From JANWYT01 sp046719465 (GTDB lineage Bacteria > Chloroflexota > Anaerolineae > Aggregatilineales > Phototrophicaceae): DNA of 43,853 nt. This document shows positions 9,101 to 16,581 of this stretch, one piece after another; the stretch's first letter is position 1; each line of letters begins with the position of its first letter. The stretch covers positions 1 to 43,853 of the forward strand of contig JBDNCV010000009.1 of NCBI GenBank assembly GCA_046719465.1. Reading direction: 5' to 3'. The translations under genes were made by a program, and so were the position numbers. Under the pieces are notes generated by a model, which was not told the origin of the DNA, made no database searches, and worked only from the letters and a program-made list of their open reading frames with translations.

Positions 9101-10588
9101 ATGCGGGCGCTCGCTGGTCTGGCCGTCTTCTGGCTCGCGCTGAACGTCACCGCGCAAGAGCCGGTCAGCACGCCCCTAACGCCTAACTCTGCGGTGGGGC
9201 TGGCCGTCACCGGGCGGATCGACAACAACGCCCCACGCCAAGTCTACACCTTTGAGGGGTCGCGCGGGGAGGTTGTGCGGATCACGCTGGAGATCACCAG
9301 CGGCGATCTTGACCCGACGCTGACACTGTTTGAGGCGACAGGCCGCGCGCTGGTCGTGCAAGACGACAGTGACGACCCGCGCCAGATGAGCGTGACCGTC
9401 TCGCTTCAACGCGATATGCCGCACTACCTCATCATCGGGCGCTTCGGCCTCAACGTGGGCACGACCCGCGGCGAGTATCGCCTCAAGCTGGAGCGGGTCG
9501 GCGTTGTCAGCGAGCAGGGGTCAACCCTGCTGTATGGCGTGCCGGTAACAGGGACCATCTCCAACATCGAGCCGCAGATCTTCTACACCTTCCGCGCCAA
9601 CCGCGGCGACGTGCTCACGATTGAGATGCAGCGCACCAGCGGCACACTAGACCCGTACCTCCAAGTGCTGGACAGCAATCGGTTCCTGCTGGCCAGCAAC
9701 GACGACGTGCCCGAAGGCGGAAGCCACAACTCGCGCATCGACAACTTCGTCGCCCAAGAGACTGGCGTCTATATCGTTGTCGCCTCGCGCTATGGCGAGG
9801 CTGCGGGCGACACAGTCGGCAACTTCATCTTGAGCGTCTACGAAGGCCCATTCAGCGGCATCGGCAACAACAGCATCATGCCCGAGGACATCGCGCCCGA
9901 TCAACCACTCACCGGTGAGATCACGAACAACCAACCGCAGCGCTTCTACCGCTTCAGCGCGCGCGAGGACGACGTAATCGACATCCTGATGGCGCGCACC
10001 TCCGGCTCGTTGGACGCCTACTTGATCTTGCAGGATATGAACGGGCGCACGCTGTTCCAAGATGACGACAGCGGCGGCGGCAAAAATGCAGCCATCAACG
10101 GCTTCCGCATCCCAGCAGACGGCAGCTACATCATCATCGCCCAGCGTTTCGAAGGGGCCAACGGCAGCACCACCGGCGGCTATCGGCTCACGCTGCGCAA
10201 CCGCGGCGACGCCTACGCTGGGGTCAACATCGGCATTCCGCGCCTGCTCTATGGAACCACTGTGCCTGATGCCATCAGCGACGCCGACCCCGACAGCGTC
10301 TACGCTTTCTACGGGATGCGCGGCGAAGTCGTGACGATCACCATGACGCGCACCAGCGGCAACTTAGACCCCGTGCTCGTGCTGCTCGATCAAAATCAAC
10401 AGCGCCTCATCAGCGACGACGACAGCGGCGGCAACAGCAACGCGGCCATCACGCGCTACACGCTCCCCTACACAGGCGTGTACTACATCAACGCACGACG
10501 CTATGAGGGATCACGAGGCACTCGCAACAGCGAAGGCACATTCAACGTGGTCTTGGTGCGGGTTGCGCCCGCGCCGGGGGGCAGTTAG
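9101..10588 (+). CDS. Secreted protein with four PPC-type beta domains
   Basis: A 495-residue protein with a cleavable-looking signal peptide (about residues 1-19, ending TAQ). The rest is four repeats of about 110 residues, starting near 28, 145, 265 and 380. Each has the pattern of a pre-peptidase C-terminal (PPC) domain: a G-I-N/D segment, YxFxxxxGD/E, an RTSGxLDPxLxLxD motif, a DDS/DDD acidic turn, and a final GxYxxxxxRY/FG strand. No protease domain is attached, so it is a stand-alone PPC protein, perhaps a wall- or surface-binding factor. It begins three bases past the VanW stop. Its stop overlaps the stop of the convergent FHA gene on the other strand by four bases (TTAG at 10585-10588). 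Confidence 0.85.
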   Translation: MRALAGLAVFWLALNVTAQEPVSTPLTPNSAVGLAVTGRIDNNAPRQVYTFEGSRGEVVRITLEITSGDLDPTLTLFEATGRALVVQDDSDDPRQMSVTVSLQRDMPHYLIIGRFGLNVGTTRGEYRLKLERVGVVSEQGSTLLYGVPVTGTISNIEPQIFYTFRANRGDVLTIEMQRTSGTLDPYLQVLDSNRFLLASNDDVPEGGSHNSRIDNFVAQETGVYIVVASRYGEAAGDTVGNFILSVYEGPFSGIGNNSIMPEDIAPDQPLTGEITNNQPQRFYRFSAREDDVIDILMARTSGSLDAYLILQDMNGRTLFQDDDSGGGKNAAINGFRIPADGSYIIIAQRFEGANGSTTGGYRLTLRNRGDAYAGVNIGIPRLLYGTTVPDAISDADPDSVYAFYGMRGEVVTITMTRTSGNLDPVLVLLDQNQQRLISDDDSGGNSNAAITRYTLPYTGVYYINARRYEGSRGTRNSEGTFNVVLVRVAPAPGGS

Positions 10589-11028
10589 CAGTATTCCACC
10601 GTCATCGACAGCTCGCCGAGCGTCAGCGTGTCACCGTCTTTGACAGGGTAGGAGGCAATCGGCATCAGGCGATGCCCGTTGAGGAATGTGCCGTTGACGC
10701 TGTTCAGGTCGCGCAGATAGAGCACACCCTTCACCACGACGATCATCGCATGGTAGCGGCTTACGCCACCCTCGACGCCGCCATGCTCTTGCAAGTCGAC
10801 CGTCACTTCGGGGTCAGCCGGGCGCGAGCGGCGGCCAATGCTAATTTCACGCTCCGTGGAGACTTGAAATACCTTGCCGCTCGGCAGGATGAGCTTCAAG
10901 CACGGTGGCGGGGTCACCCCTTCACTGTTGCGATGCGGGGCGGTCTTGGCTTTGCCTTTCGGACGCTGTACCGAATACTGCGTTACAACATCGTCGTTGG
11001 CTTTCCGGAAGTAGTTCGACGTAGACAT
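10585..11028 (-). CDS. FHA domain protein (first of a pair)
   Basis: About 147 residues, with a forkhead-associated domain over the last 100. FHA domains bind phosphothreonine peptides. The conserved parts are visible: IGRRS, SRYH and NSVNGTFLNG. The first 45 residues are basic and unstructured-looking. I use ATG at 11028; a TTG two codons upstream is possible. A good promoter (TTTACA, 17 bases, TAGACT) lies 31 bases upstream. A second, related FHA gene lies just upstream in the same orientation. No Ser/Thr kinase or phosphatase gene is in the window, so the partner is unknown. Confidence 0.88.
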   Translation of the reverse strand: MSTSNYFRKANDDVVTQYSVQRPKGKAKTAPHRNSEGVTPPPCLKLILPSGKVFQVSTEREISIGRRSRPADPEVTVDLQEHGGVEGGVSRYHAMIVVVKGVLYLRDLNSVNGTFLNGHRLMPIASYPVKDGDTLTLGELSMTVEYC

Positions 11029-11058
11029 AATCAAATTAAGTCGTTGGCTTGTCCTTAT

Positions 11059-11087
11059 AGTCTAGCCCGTCATTCGCAATCTGTAAA
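11059..11087 (-). promoter_or_regulatory. Predicted promoter for the first FHA gene
   Basis: On the minus strand, TTTACA (11087-11082, five of six consensus) and TAGACT (11064-11059, four of six) are 17 bases apart. The start codon follows 31 bases downstream. The same TAGACT -10 hexamer serves the neighbouring FHA gene. Confidence 0.5.
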
Positions 11088-11135
11088 ATGAAAACGTCCT
11101 CAACGTTCTTGATTGCAACATGTAGACAAAGCATA

Positions 11136-11597
11136 TCATTCGTAAATGAAGAAGATCCGCATCTTAAGCCGCCCAATTTTCAACTCATCCCCATGCGCGA
11201 CCGGGTAGTAGTGATTGGGCGTGAGCGGCTTCCCGTTCAGGCTGCTGCCGTTGACGCTCTCAAGGTCTTTGATCATGAGGCGATCCCCCACCGCGTCCAG
11301 CTGCACATGGCGGCGCGAGATGCCAAGTTCGACCGCGTTGTAGGGGCTGAGGTCAACCTCAACGCTGCCGTTCGATGAGCTGCGCCCGATGACAACTGAT
11401 TGACGGGTTGACACTTCAAAGGTCGCACGCCCCTCGCTAACGTGGAGCCGAAGCCGATGTGGAACCCCAGTCGGCATGATTTCTGGCAAGCGATTCGACA
11501 GCGCTTTCGTTGTGTTGCCTTCCGGAGTTGTTATGGTGGATGAGATGTCATCCGCTGGGTTCTCGCTCACAGGACGCACATTCAAATAAATAAGCAC
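11136..11597 (-). CDS. FHA domain protein (second of a pair)
   Basis: A 153-residue protein with an FHA domain in the C-terminal 105 residues: IGRSSSNGSVEV, SRRHVQLD and ESVNGSSLNG are its recognition loops. It is clearly a paralogue of the gene at 10585-11028, sharing layout, length and C-terminal ending. The start is GTG at 11597; in-frame TTG and GTG codons follow shortly, so the exact start is uncertain. A promoter with an extended -10 lies just upstream. The N-terminal 45 residues are not conserved with the neighbour, which suggests the two proteins present the same type of recognition domain to different partners. Confidence 0.85.
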   Translation of the reverse strand: MLIYLNVRPVSENPADDISSTITTPEGNTTKALSNRLPEIMPTGVPHRLRLHVSEGRATFEVSTRQSVVIGRSSSNGSVEVDLSPYNAVELGISRRHVQLDAVGDRLMIKDLESVNGSSLNGKPLTPNHYYPVAHGDELKIGRLKMRIFFIYE

Positions 11598-11615
11598 AGG
11601 AATGATAATAATCTG

Positions 11616-11645
11616 AGTCTAGCATAATTTTGCTATACACGACAA
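11616..11645 (-). promoter_or_regulatory. Predicted promoter for the second FHA gene
   Basis: On the minus strand, TTGTCG (11645-11640) and TAGACT (11621-11616) are 18 bases apart. TGC precedes the -10, giving an extended -10 of the form TGnTAGACT. The GTG start follows 18 bases downstream. Confidence 0.5.
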
Positions 11646-11765
11646 ATGAAGAAACCCTTGAGATATAGCTGACCCAAAGCCCCAAGGCTGCGATCTGCGC
11701 ACAGCATTTTCTCATCCAAACCCGCTAGACTTACCGCCAAACACAAAATAGACAGGACAGCAAGC

Positions 11766-12767
11766 ATGACGACCCTCAACGTGACGATCCTCGGCCTCGA
11801 CCGCGTTGGAACCTCGTTCGGCCTCGCGCTGAAGCGCTATGCCAAAGAGAACGGCAAGTACGCGTTCACCATCGCGGGCTATGATGTCAAATCCGCGCAT
11901 GAGAAGGCCGCTCACAAGGCAGGCGCAGTCGACCGGGTCGACCGTTCGCCCGAGGCCGCTGTTAAAGACGCGCAAATCATCCTGATGAACCTGCCCTATG
12001 ACGAAGTGCGCAAGACGTATCGGTTGATCGCCAACCGCCTGCGCGACGGGGTGGTGATCTTGGACGCTTCGCCCGTAAAAGCGCCCTCGCTGGGCTGGGC
12101 TAAAGAATTTCTTAATGGGGACGTTCACGTGGTAGGTTTTACGCCGCTGCCTGCCGCACGCTTTCTTGAAACGACTGGCATCAGCGCGGACGACGCCAGC
12201 GCCGACTTGTTCGAGAACGCCCCCTGCCTCGTCGTGCCCGCGGTGGATAGCCTGCCAGAGGCGATTGACCTTGCCTACAACGTGGCCTACTTGCTGGGCG
12301 CAAAACCGCGCTTCGTTGACCCCGCCGACTACGACGCGATGATCGCCATGACGGAGCAGATGCCCCGCCTGCTTGGGATCACCCTGTTTTATCACCTCAC
12401 CCAGAGCGAGAGCTGGAACGACCTGCGCTACCTCACTGGCAGCGCCTTTGGCCTGCTCACCCGCAGCCTGCACCACGAACACCCCGACGCGCTGCGCGAC
12501 CAGTTCAACGGCAACCGGCAGGTGCTGGCTCGCTCGATTGACCGCGTCATCCACCACCTGCAAGAGGTGCGCGATGCCCTCACCAGCAGCGACCGCGCCG
12601 CACTGGAAGCCCTGCTCGTCAAAACCAGCGCCGACTACGAGACGTGGCTCAACGAGCGCATCCGCATCGACTGGGACAAAGACAAGAAAGACACCTACGA
12701 ATCCAGCGGGATGCTGGGCATGATCGTCGGTGACAGCATCGCCAAGCGCATCAAAGGCAAGAAGTAG
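11766..12767 (+). CDS. TyrA-like NAD(P)-dependent dehydrogenase
   Basis: A 333-residue protein with an N-terminal Rossmann domain: the dinucleotide loop is GLDRVGTSFG (residues 10-19), followed by an acidic end-of-strand GYDVKS. The helical second half resembles prephenate/arogenate dehydrogenases and beta-hydroxyacid dehydrogenases. The HVVGFTPLP segment near 120 sits where TyrA has its HPM motif, but that motif is altered (FTP replaces HPM), so the substrate may not be prephenate. Start is ATG 11766 with AGGA about 9 bases upstream. The C-terminus is Lys-rich. Aromatic-pathway genes are not adjacent. A likely terminator follows at 12777. Confidence 0.72.
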   Translation: MTTLNVTILGLDRVGTSFGLALKRYAKENGKYAFTIAGYDVKSAHEKAAHKAGAVDRVDRSPEAAVKDAQIILMNLPYDEVRKTYRLIANRLRDGVVILDASPVKAPSLGWAKEFLNGDVHVVGFTPLPAARFLETTGISADDASADLFENAPCLVVPAVDSLPEAIDLAYNVAYLLGAKPRFVDPADYDAMIAMTEQMPRLLGITLFYHLTQSESWNDLRYLTGSAFGLLTRSLHHEHPDALRDQFNGNRQVLARSIDRVIHHLQEVRDALTSSDRAALEALLVKTSADYETWLNERIRIDWDKDKKDTYESSGMLGMIVGDSIAKRIKGKK

Positions 12768-12776
12768 CCAACAGCC

Positions 12777-12812
12777 GGGCGTGAGGTCGTTCTCCCCCAC
12801 GCCCTGCTTGTT
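12777..12812 (+). terminator. Probable terminator between convergent genes
   Basis: GGGCGTG (12777-12783) pairs with CACGCCC (12798-12804), followed by a T-rich stretch (TGCTTGTTT). It lies in the 44-base gap between the dehydrogenase and the convergent transporter gene. The T run is interrupted, so termination strength is uncertain. Confidence 0.5.
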
Positions 12813-13501
12813 TAGTCGCGCTTGTAAGCGATGTCCGACAAGCGGAACGGGTTAAAGTCCGTCTCGGTGTCGAAGATCTCGATCTGCTCTTCGCGCTTGA
12901 ACCAGTTGACAATCGCATAGGTCACTGGCGTAAACAGCACTTCAATCCCCACCTTGAACACATAGTTCGACAAGGCGATCGTCAGCAGCAGATCATCGGG
13001 CAATACGCCCCAAAATGCGATCAACAGGAACACGACTGTATCCACTGCCTGCCCCGCCAGCGTGCTGCCGATGGTGCGCGTCCACAACCAGCGCCCGCGC
13101 GTCGCCACCTTCATCTTGGCCAGCACGTAGCTGTTGGTGAACTCGCCCGCCCAATAGCCGACAAGGCTGCCCAACATGATGCGCGGCGTCAGGCCGAGGA
13201 TAGCGGCGAAGGCGTCTTGCAGTTCCCAATCAGGGGCAGGGGGCAGCGCCACCAAGATTTGAAACGTGAGCGCTGCGATGGCCAACCAGAGGAACCCGAT
13301 GTAGATCACCCTGCGGCTTGCCTTGTAGCCGTAGACTTCGGTCAGCACATCGCCGAAGATGTAGGCCAGCGGGAACAAAAACGTGCCGCCATCCAACGCG
13401 AAGATGCCGACTTGCAGGATTTTGGTAGACGCGATGTTGCTGATCAGCAGCACGGCCACCAACGAGGCTGTCAGCAGCCCCAAGTGCTTGTAACCACTCA
13501 T
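12812..13501 (-). CDS. yhhQ: Queuosine precursor transporter (YhhQ/VUT family)
   Basis: A 229-residue membrane protein with about six hydrophobic segments. It matches the VUT/DUF165 family, whose E. coli member YhhQ takes up queuosine precursors. Visible family features are SNIASTKI near residue 22, FPLAYIFGDVLTEVYGY (residues 42-58), the WAGEFTNSYVLAKMK segment and RTIGSTLAGQAVDT. Length is normal. An AAAGGA ribosome site lies 7 bases before the ATG at 13501. The 5' leader (about 45 bases) was inspected for a preQ1 riboswitch, which often controls this family, and none was recognised. It diverges from the nucleotide-sugar dehydrogenase gene at 13622. Confidence 0.88.
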   Translation of the reverse strand: MSGYKHLGLLTASLVAVLLISNIASTKILQVGIFALDGGTFLFPLAYIFGDVLTEVYGYKASRRVIYIGFLWLAIAALTFQILVALPPAPDWELQDAFAAILGLTPRIMLGSLVGYWAGEFTNSYVLAKMKVATRGRWLWTRTIGSTLAGQAVDTVVFLLIAFWGVLPDDLLLTIALSNYVFKVGIEVLFTPVTYAIVNWFKREEQIEIFDTETDFNPFRLSDIAYKRD

Positions 13502-13552
13502 TCGATTGTCCTTTCCACATAACGAGACAAGCTATGGGATATACCACCCAGA

Positions 13553-13562
13553 ATTGTATAAT
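13553..13562. promoter_or_regulatory. Overlapping divergent -10 elements
   Basis: TATAAT at 13557-13562 faces the dehydrogenase gene on the plus strand. TACAAT, read on the minus strand from 13558 to 13553, faces the transporter gene. The two overlap by two bases, so the promoters should compete for polymerase. Neither has a good -35 at the usual spacing. Confidence 0.45.
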
Positions 13563-13621
13563 GCTCGCGCTTATCGCGCATGAGCTAAACTCGTTCCTCT
13601 TCAGAAAGGAAACCCGCTCGC

Positions 13622-14935
13622 ATGTCGTATAAAGAGAAACTGCTTGCCAAGATTGCAAGTCGCAAGGCCACCGTCGCCGTGGTGGGGGTTGGGTATGTTG
13701 GGCTGCCATTGGTCGTGGAGTTTGGGCGTCAGGGGTTTTCTGTGCTGGCACTCGACCTTAGCGAGCGCAAAGTTGAAAGCATCAACCGCGGTGAGAGCTA
13801 CATCGAGGACATTCCCAGCGACCAACTGCGCCCGCTCGTGGAACAGGGTCTCGTTCGCGCCACGACGCAGTACGCTGATCTGAGCGCAGCGGACGCGATT
13901 ATCATCTGCGTGCCGACGCCGCTCAACAAGACGAAAGACCCCGACATGTCTTACATTTTGCAGGCCATCGGTGCGCTGTCGGGCATTGTTGCGCCCGGCA
14001 TGGCCGTCATCCTTGAGAGCACTACCTACCCGGGCACGACGCAGGAAGTGGTCGTGCCCGCCTTGATGGAGCGCGGCCTCACCATCGGTGAGGATGTATT
14101 CGTCGCCTTCTCACCAGAGCGCATCGACCCGGGCAACAAGGTTTACCAACTGCACAACACGCCCAAAGTCATCGGTGGCGTGACCCCCAATTGTCTGGAG
14201 GTTACACAGGCTTTGTACAGCGCCGCCGTACAGGTCGTCGTGCCGGTGTCTTCTCCGATGGCAGCAGAGATGGTCAAACTGCTGGAGAACACCTTCCGCG
14301 CGGTCAACATCGGCTTAGTCAATGAGCTGGCGCTGATGTGCGACAAGCTCGGCGTGGACGCATGGGAGGTGATCAACGCCGCCGCCACCAAACCGTTCGG
14401 TTTCATGCCGTTCTACCCGGGGCCGGGCTTGGGTGGGCACTGCATCCCTGTTGACCCGCACTACCTCAGTTGGAAATTGAAGACGCTCAACTACAACGCG
14501 CGCTTTATCAACCTCGCCAGCGAGATCAACACCTCGATGCCGCTCTACGTCGTGGAAAAAGTGGCCGCGGCGCTCAACGACGATGCGAAGTCCGTCCGCA
14601 ATGCGCGGGTGGTCGTGCTAGGGGCGGCCTACAAGCCCGACATCGACGACGTGCGCGAAAGCCCCGCCCTCGACATCATCGACCTGCTGCGGCATCGCGG
14701 CGCTGATGTCGTCTACCATGATCCCTACATCCCGCAGCTCTTCTTGGAGGGAGGCTTGGAGATGCACAGCGCCCAGTATTCGACCGCCCTGCTGCAAGAG
14801 GCCGACTGCGTGGTGATCGTCACCCACCACCGCGCCTACAACTGGGCGGAGGTGGTGGCCCACAGCCGCTTGATCGTCGACACGCGCCATGTAGCCACCC
14901 CAACCGCAGGGGGCGCACGCATCGTCACGCTCTAG
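13622..14935 (+). CDS. Nucleotide sugar 6-dehydrogenase (UDP-GlcNAc/ManNAc type)
   Basis: A 437-residue enzyme of the UDP-glucose/GDP-mannose dehydrogenase family, which oxidises the C6 hydroxyl of a UDP-sugar twice with NAD+. The dinucleotide loop is GVGYVG (residues 22-27). The middle domain has ESTTYPGTT (132-140) and FSPERIDPG. The catalytic cysteine is C274 in GGHCIPVDPHY, and the C-terminal domain carries GAAYKPDIDDVRESP. The FSPERIDPGN segment and overall pattern favour the WbpA/WecC branch acting on N-acetylhexosamines over plain UDP-glucose. The product would feed surface polysaccharide or glycan assembly. Start is ATG 13622 behind GAAAGGAAA. No glycan operon surrounds it. Confidence 0.88.
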   Translation: MSYKEKLLAKIASRKATVAVVGVGYVGLPLVVEFGRQGFSVLALDLSERKVESINRGESYIEDIPSDQLRPLVEQGLVRATTQYADLSAADAIIICVPTPLNKTKDPDMSYILQAIGALSGIVAPGMAVILESTTYPGTTQEVVVPALMERGLTIGEDVFVAFSPERIDPGNKVYQLHNTPKVIGGVTPNCLEVTQALYSAAVQVVVPVSSPMAAEMVKLLENTFRAVNIGLVNELALMCDKLGVDAWEVINAAATKPFGFMPFYPGPGLGGHCIPVDPHYLSWKLKTLNYNARFINLASEINTSMPLYVVEKVAAALNDDAKSVRNARVVVLGAAYKPDIDDVRESPALDIIDLLRHRGADVVYHDPYIPQLFLEGGLEMHSAQYSTALLQEADCVVIVTHHRAYNWAEVVAHSRLIVDTRHVATPTAGGARIVTL

Positions 14936-14940
14936 GCCGC

Positions 14941-14980
14941 TTGTGACCCTTGTGAACGCTTGCTATACTCACAAGGGTCA
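14941..14980 (+). promoter_or_regulatory. Promoter with embedded 12-base inverted repeat
   Basis: TTGTGA (14941-14946) and TATACT (14964-14969) are exactly 17 bases apart, with TGC before the -10. A perfect inverted repeat, TGACCCTTGTGA (14944-14955) and TCACAAGGGTCA (14969-14980), overlaps the -35 and the transcription start, leaving the spacer in the loop. TTGTGA also occurs twice in direct orientation (14941 and 14950). This is the layout of a repressor operator. It could alternatively act as a hairpin ending the upstream gene, but there is no T run. Confidence 0.72.
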
Positions 14981-15010
14981 TCATGTTGTCATTATCGAAC
15001 GGAGCAGCAT

Positions 15011-15688
15011 ATGCCCGCCCAGTTGCCCATGCACCTCATCCAGCTCGAGTCCCTGCCGAGCGCCCTCGACCTGCTGCGCTATCTGGCCAAACACCCCGAA
15101 CGCGCCGCATGGCCCGAGGAGATGATGGATGACCTCCAGATCAGCGAACGGCGCTACTCCAAAGCGATGCGCCGCCTCGTCACCAACAACTATACCCAGA
15201 TGCGCGGTGATAACCGATTTGAGCTGACGCGCAAAGGCGAAGCCGCCGCTGAAGAGCTGGCCGCCTACGACGCCGCAGCCCCCGCCGTGAATGCCTCGGC
15301 GCAGGGCACGATCCAGCGCGCCCTCGTCATTGCGCTGCCCCGCCAACTGGCTGCTGGCGAGCCGGTCGATGTCGTCGTCGGGTTTGAGCCAGCAGCGCAA
15401 GGCTTCACCCCGCCTGCGGATGTCGTGGTGCGCTTTGAGGCGCTCCATGCCGACCTCAGCACGCGCGACGAAATGCTCAAGCTCAGCCGCGCGGCCGAAG
15501 TACGCCGCCTGACCCTCACCCCGTCGTTTTACGACGCGGTGCGCCTCAAGGTGCAGGTGTTCCAACTCTCAGAGGATGGGGAAGACCTGACGGACTGCGG
15601 CGGAACGTATATCGACGTGGACGTGGTCGCTGCGCAGCCCAACAACGTCCTCACCGCCTACAGCAGCAAAATTGCGTTTAAAGCCTAA
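15011..15688 (+). CDS. Winged-helix-like protein with C-terminal beta domain
   Basis: A 225-residue protein from ATG 15011, which has GGAG seven bases upstream; an in-frame ATG at 14960 lies inside the promoter and is rejected. Residues of roughly 10-80 look like a winged helix: three helices (ALDLLRYLAKHP, EEMMDDLQIS, ERRYSKAMRRLVTNN) and a wing (MRGDNRFELTRKG). After an Ala-rich linker, residues of about 100-225 form a strand-rich domain with no family I recognise. The promoter upstream contains a 12-base inverted repeat, so self-regulation by this protein is a reasonable inference. Relation to the nucleotide-sugar gene before it is unclear. Confidence 0.72.
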   Translation: MPAQLPMHLIQLESLPSALDLLRYLAKHPERAAWPEEMMDDLQISERRYSKAMRRLVTNNYTQMRGDNRFELTRKGEAAAEELAAYDAAAPAVNASAQGTIQRALVIALPRQLAAGEPVDVVVGFEPAAQGFTPPADVVVRFEALHADLSTRDEMLKLSRAAEVRRLTLTPSFYDAVRLKVQVFQLSEDGEDLTDCGGTYIDVDVVAAQPNNVLTAYSSKIAFKA

Positions 15689-15748
15689 AGTTGAAAGTCG
15701 AAATAGTCGAAGGTGGATAACCTGACTTTTCACGTTCAACTTTCAACT
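15689..15748. repeat. Inverted repeat between convergent genes
   Basis: AGTTGAAAGT (15689-15698) is repeated inverted as ACTTTCAACT (15739-15748), spaced 40 bases apart, in the 77-base gap between two convergent genes. A T-rich tract follows on the plus strand. It may act as a weak bidirectional terminator or be the remnant of a small palindromic element. Confidence 0.4.
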
Positions 15749-15765
15749 CTTTCACTTTTGATTGT

Positions 15766-16554
15766 TTAATTCGTCCAGCCGAAAGGGGCGTTGTCGTCGA
15801 TGCTGTCGAAGGGCAGCGCGCCCTCGGCTGTCATTTGCAGCCCCTGCGTGACCTGCGGCGGCACGTTGGCCACACCGCGCAGCTCATCGCGCGTGTTGAG
15901 CCGTCGCAGGTCGCCCGCGTAGTTGATCCGCCGTGTGGGGCCGCGCAGCACCAAACGGGCCACGCCGCGCGCCACCACATCCAATGGCAGCGGCGCCCAA
16001 TTCCCCAGCCCCAACCACGACAGCGGCGGACGTCCAATAACCCCGCTCGCCAAGCGGTAGAACAGCGGGCGTGGCGCGCCGCGCACATAGACCAGCGGCG
16101 CGCGCACGATCACCCCGTTGAGGCCGATCCGCGCGAGATACGTCTCGGCCTCGCGTTTGGCGCGGATGTACTGCCGGTTGATCCACGGCGCGCCTGCCAC
16201 GCTGAACAACAGCATATTCGACACCCCATCGCTGATGCACATGTTGGCCACGTTGCGCGCCGAGACGACGTTCAGACGGTGGTACGTCAGGCCGCTGCTC
16301 GGCTCTGCGACCATGCTGCCAACGGTGTTGATGACCCATGCGTGGCCGCGCGCCCGCCCGCGCAAGCTGGCCGGGTCCCACACGTCGGCCACGTGCCAGC
16401 GCACGCGATCCGCCAGCACGCCCAGCGTCTTCTCACGCCCGGGGCGCACAAGCAGCGTCACATCTGCGCCCTCGGCCAACAGCGCAGATGCGACATTAAT
16501 CCCCAGAAAGGTCTCACCGCCCGTCACAAGGATTCGTGGCTTTGGCGGTATCAT
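15766..16554 (-). CDS. NAD(P)-binding Rossmann protein (SDR/NDUFA9-like)
   Basis: A 262-residue extended short-chain-dehydrogenase-like protein. The dinucleotide loop is TGGETFLGINVA (residues 11-22, a variant of TGxxGxxG). The later segments VNTVG/INTVGSM, HRLNVVSARNVANMC and FSVAGAPW follow the pattern of NAD(P)H-binding proteins related to NDUFA9 or UDP-sugar epimerases. The usual YxxxK appears as YIRAKREAE (near 129-137), which retains Tyr and Lys spaced by three. The substrate is unknown. It begins 27 bases after the AsnRS stop, so the two are probably co-transcribed, although there is no functional link evident. Confidence 0.75.
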   Translation of the reverse strand: MIPPKPRILVTGGETFLGINVASALLAEGADVTLLVRPGREKTLGVLADRVRWHVADVWDPASLRGRARGHAWVINTVGSMVAEPSSGLTYHRLNVVSARNVANMCISDGVSNMLLFSVAGAPWINRQYIRAKREAETYLARIGLNGVIVRAPLVYVRGAPRPLFYRLASGVIGRPPLSWLGLGNWAPLPLDVVARGVARLVLRGPTRRINYAGDLRRLNTRDELRGVANVPPQVTQGLQMTAEGALPFDSIDDNAPFGWTN

Positions 16555-16581
16555 GGCGTCGTCCTTGCCTTCAGCGCACAG

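Noticed and set aside
13502..13552. A preQ1 riboswitch in the leader of the queuosine-precursor transporter gene
   Set aside because: The leader is only about 45 bases, and the conserved preQ1 pairing and A-rich tail were not found; only a weak hairpin (CCCATA with TATGTGG) is visible.
14960..15010. Starting the winged-helix gene at an in-frame ATG at 14960
   Set aside because: That ATG lies within the promoter and palindrome and has no ribosome site; ATG 15011 has GGAG at good spacing.
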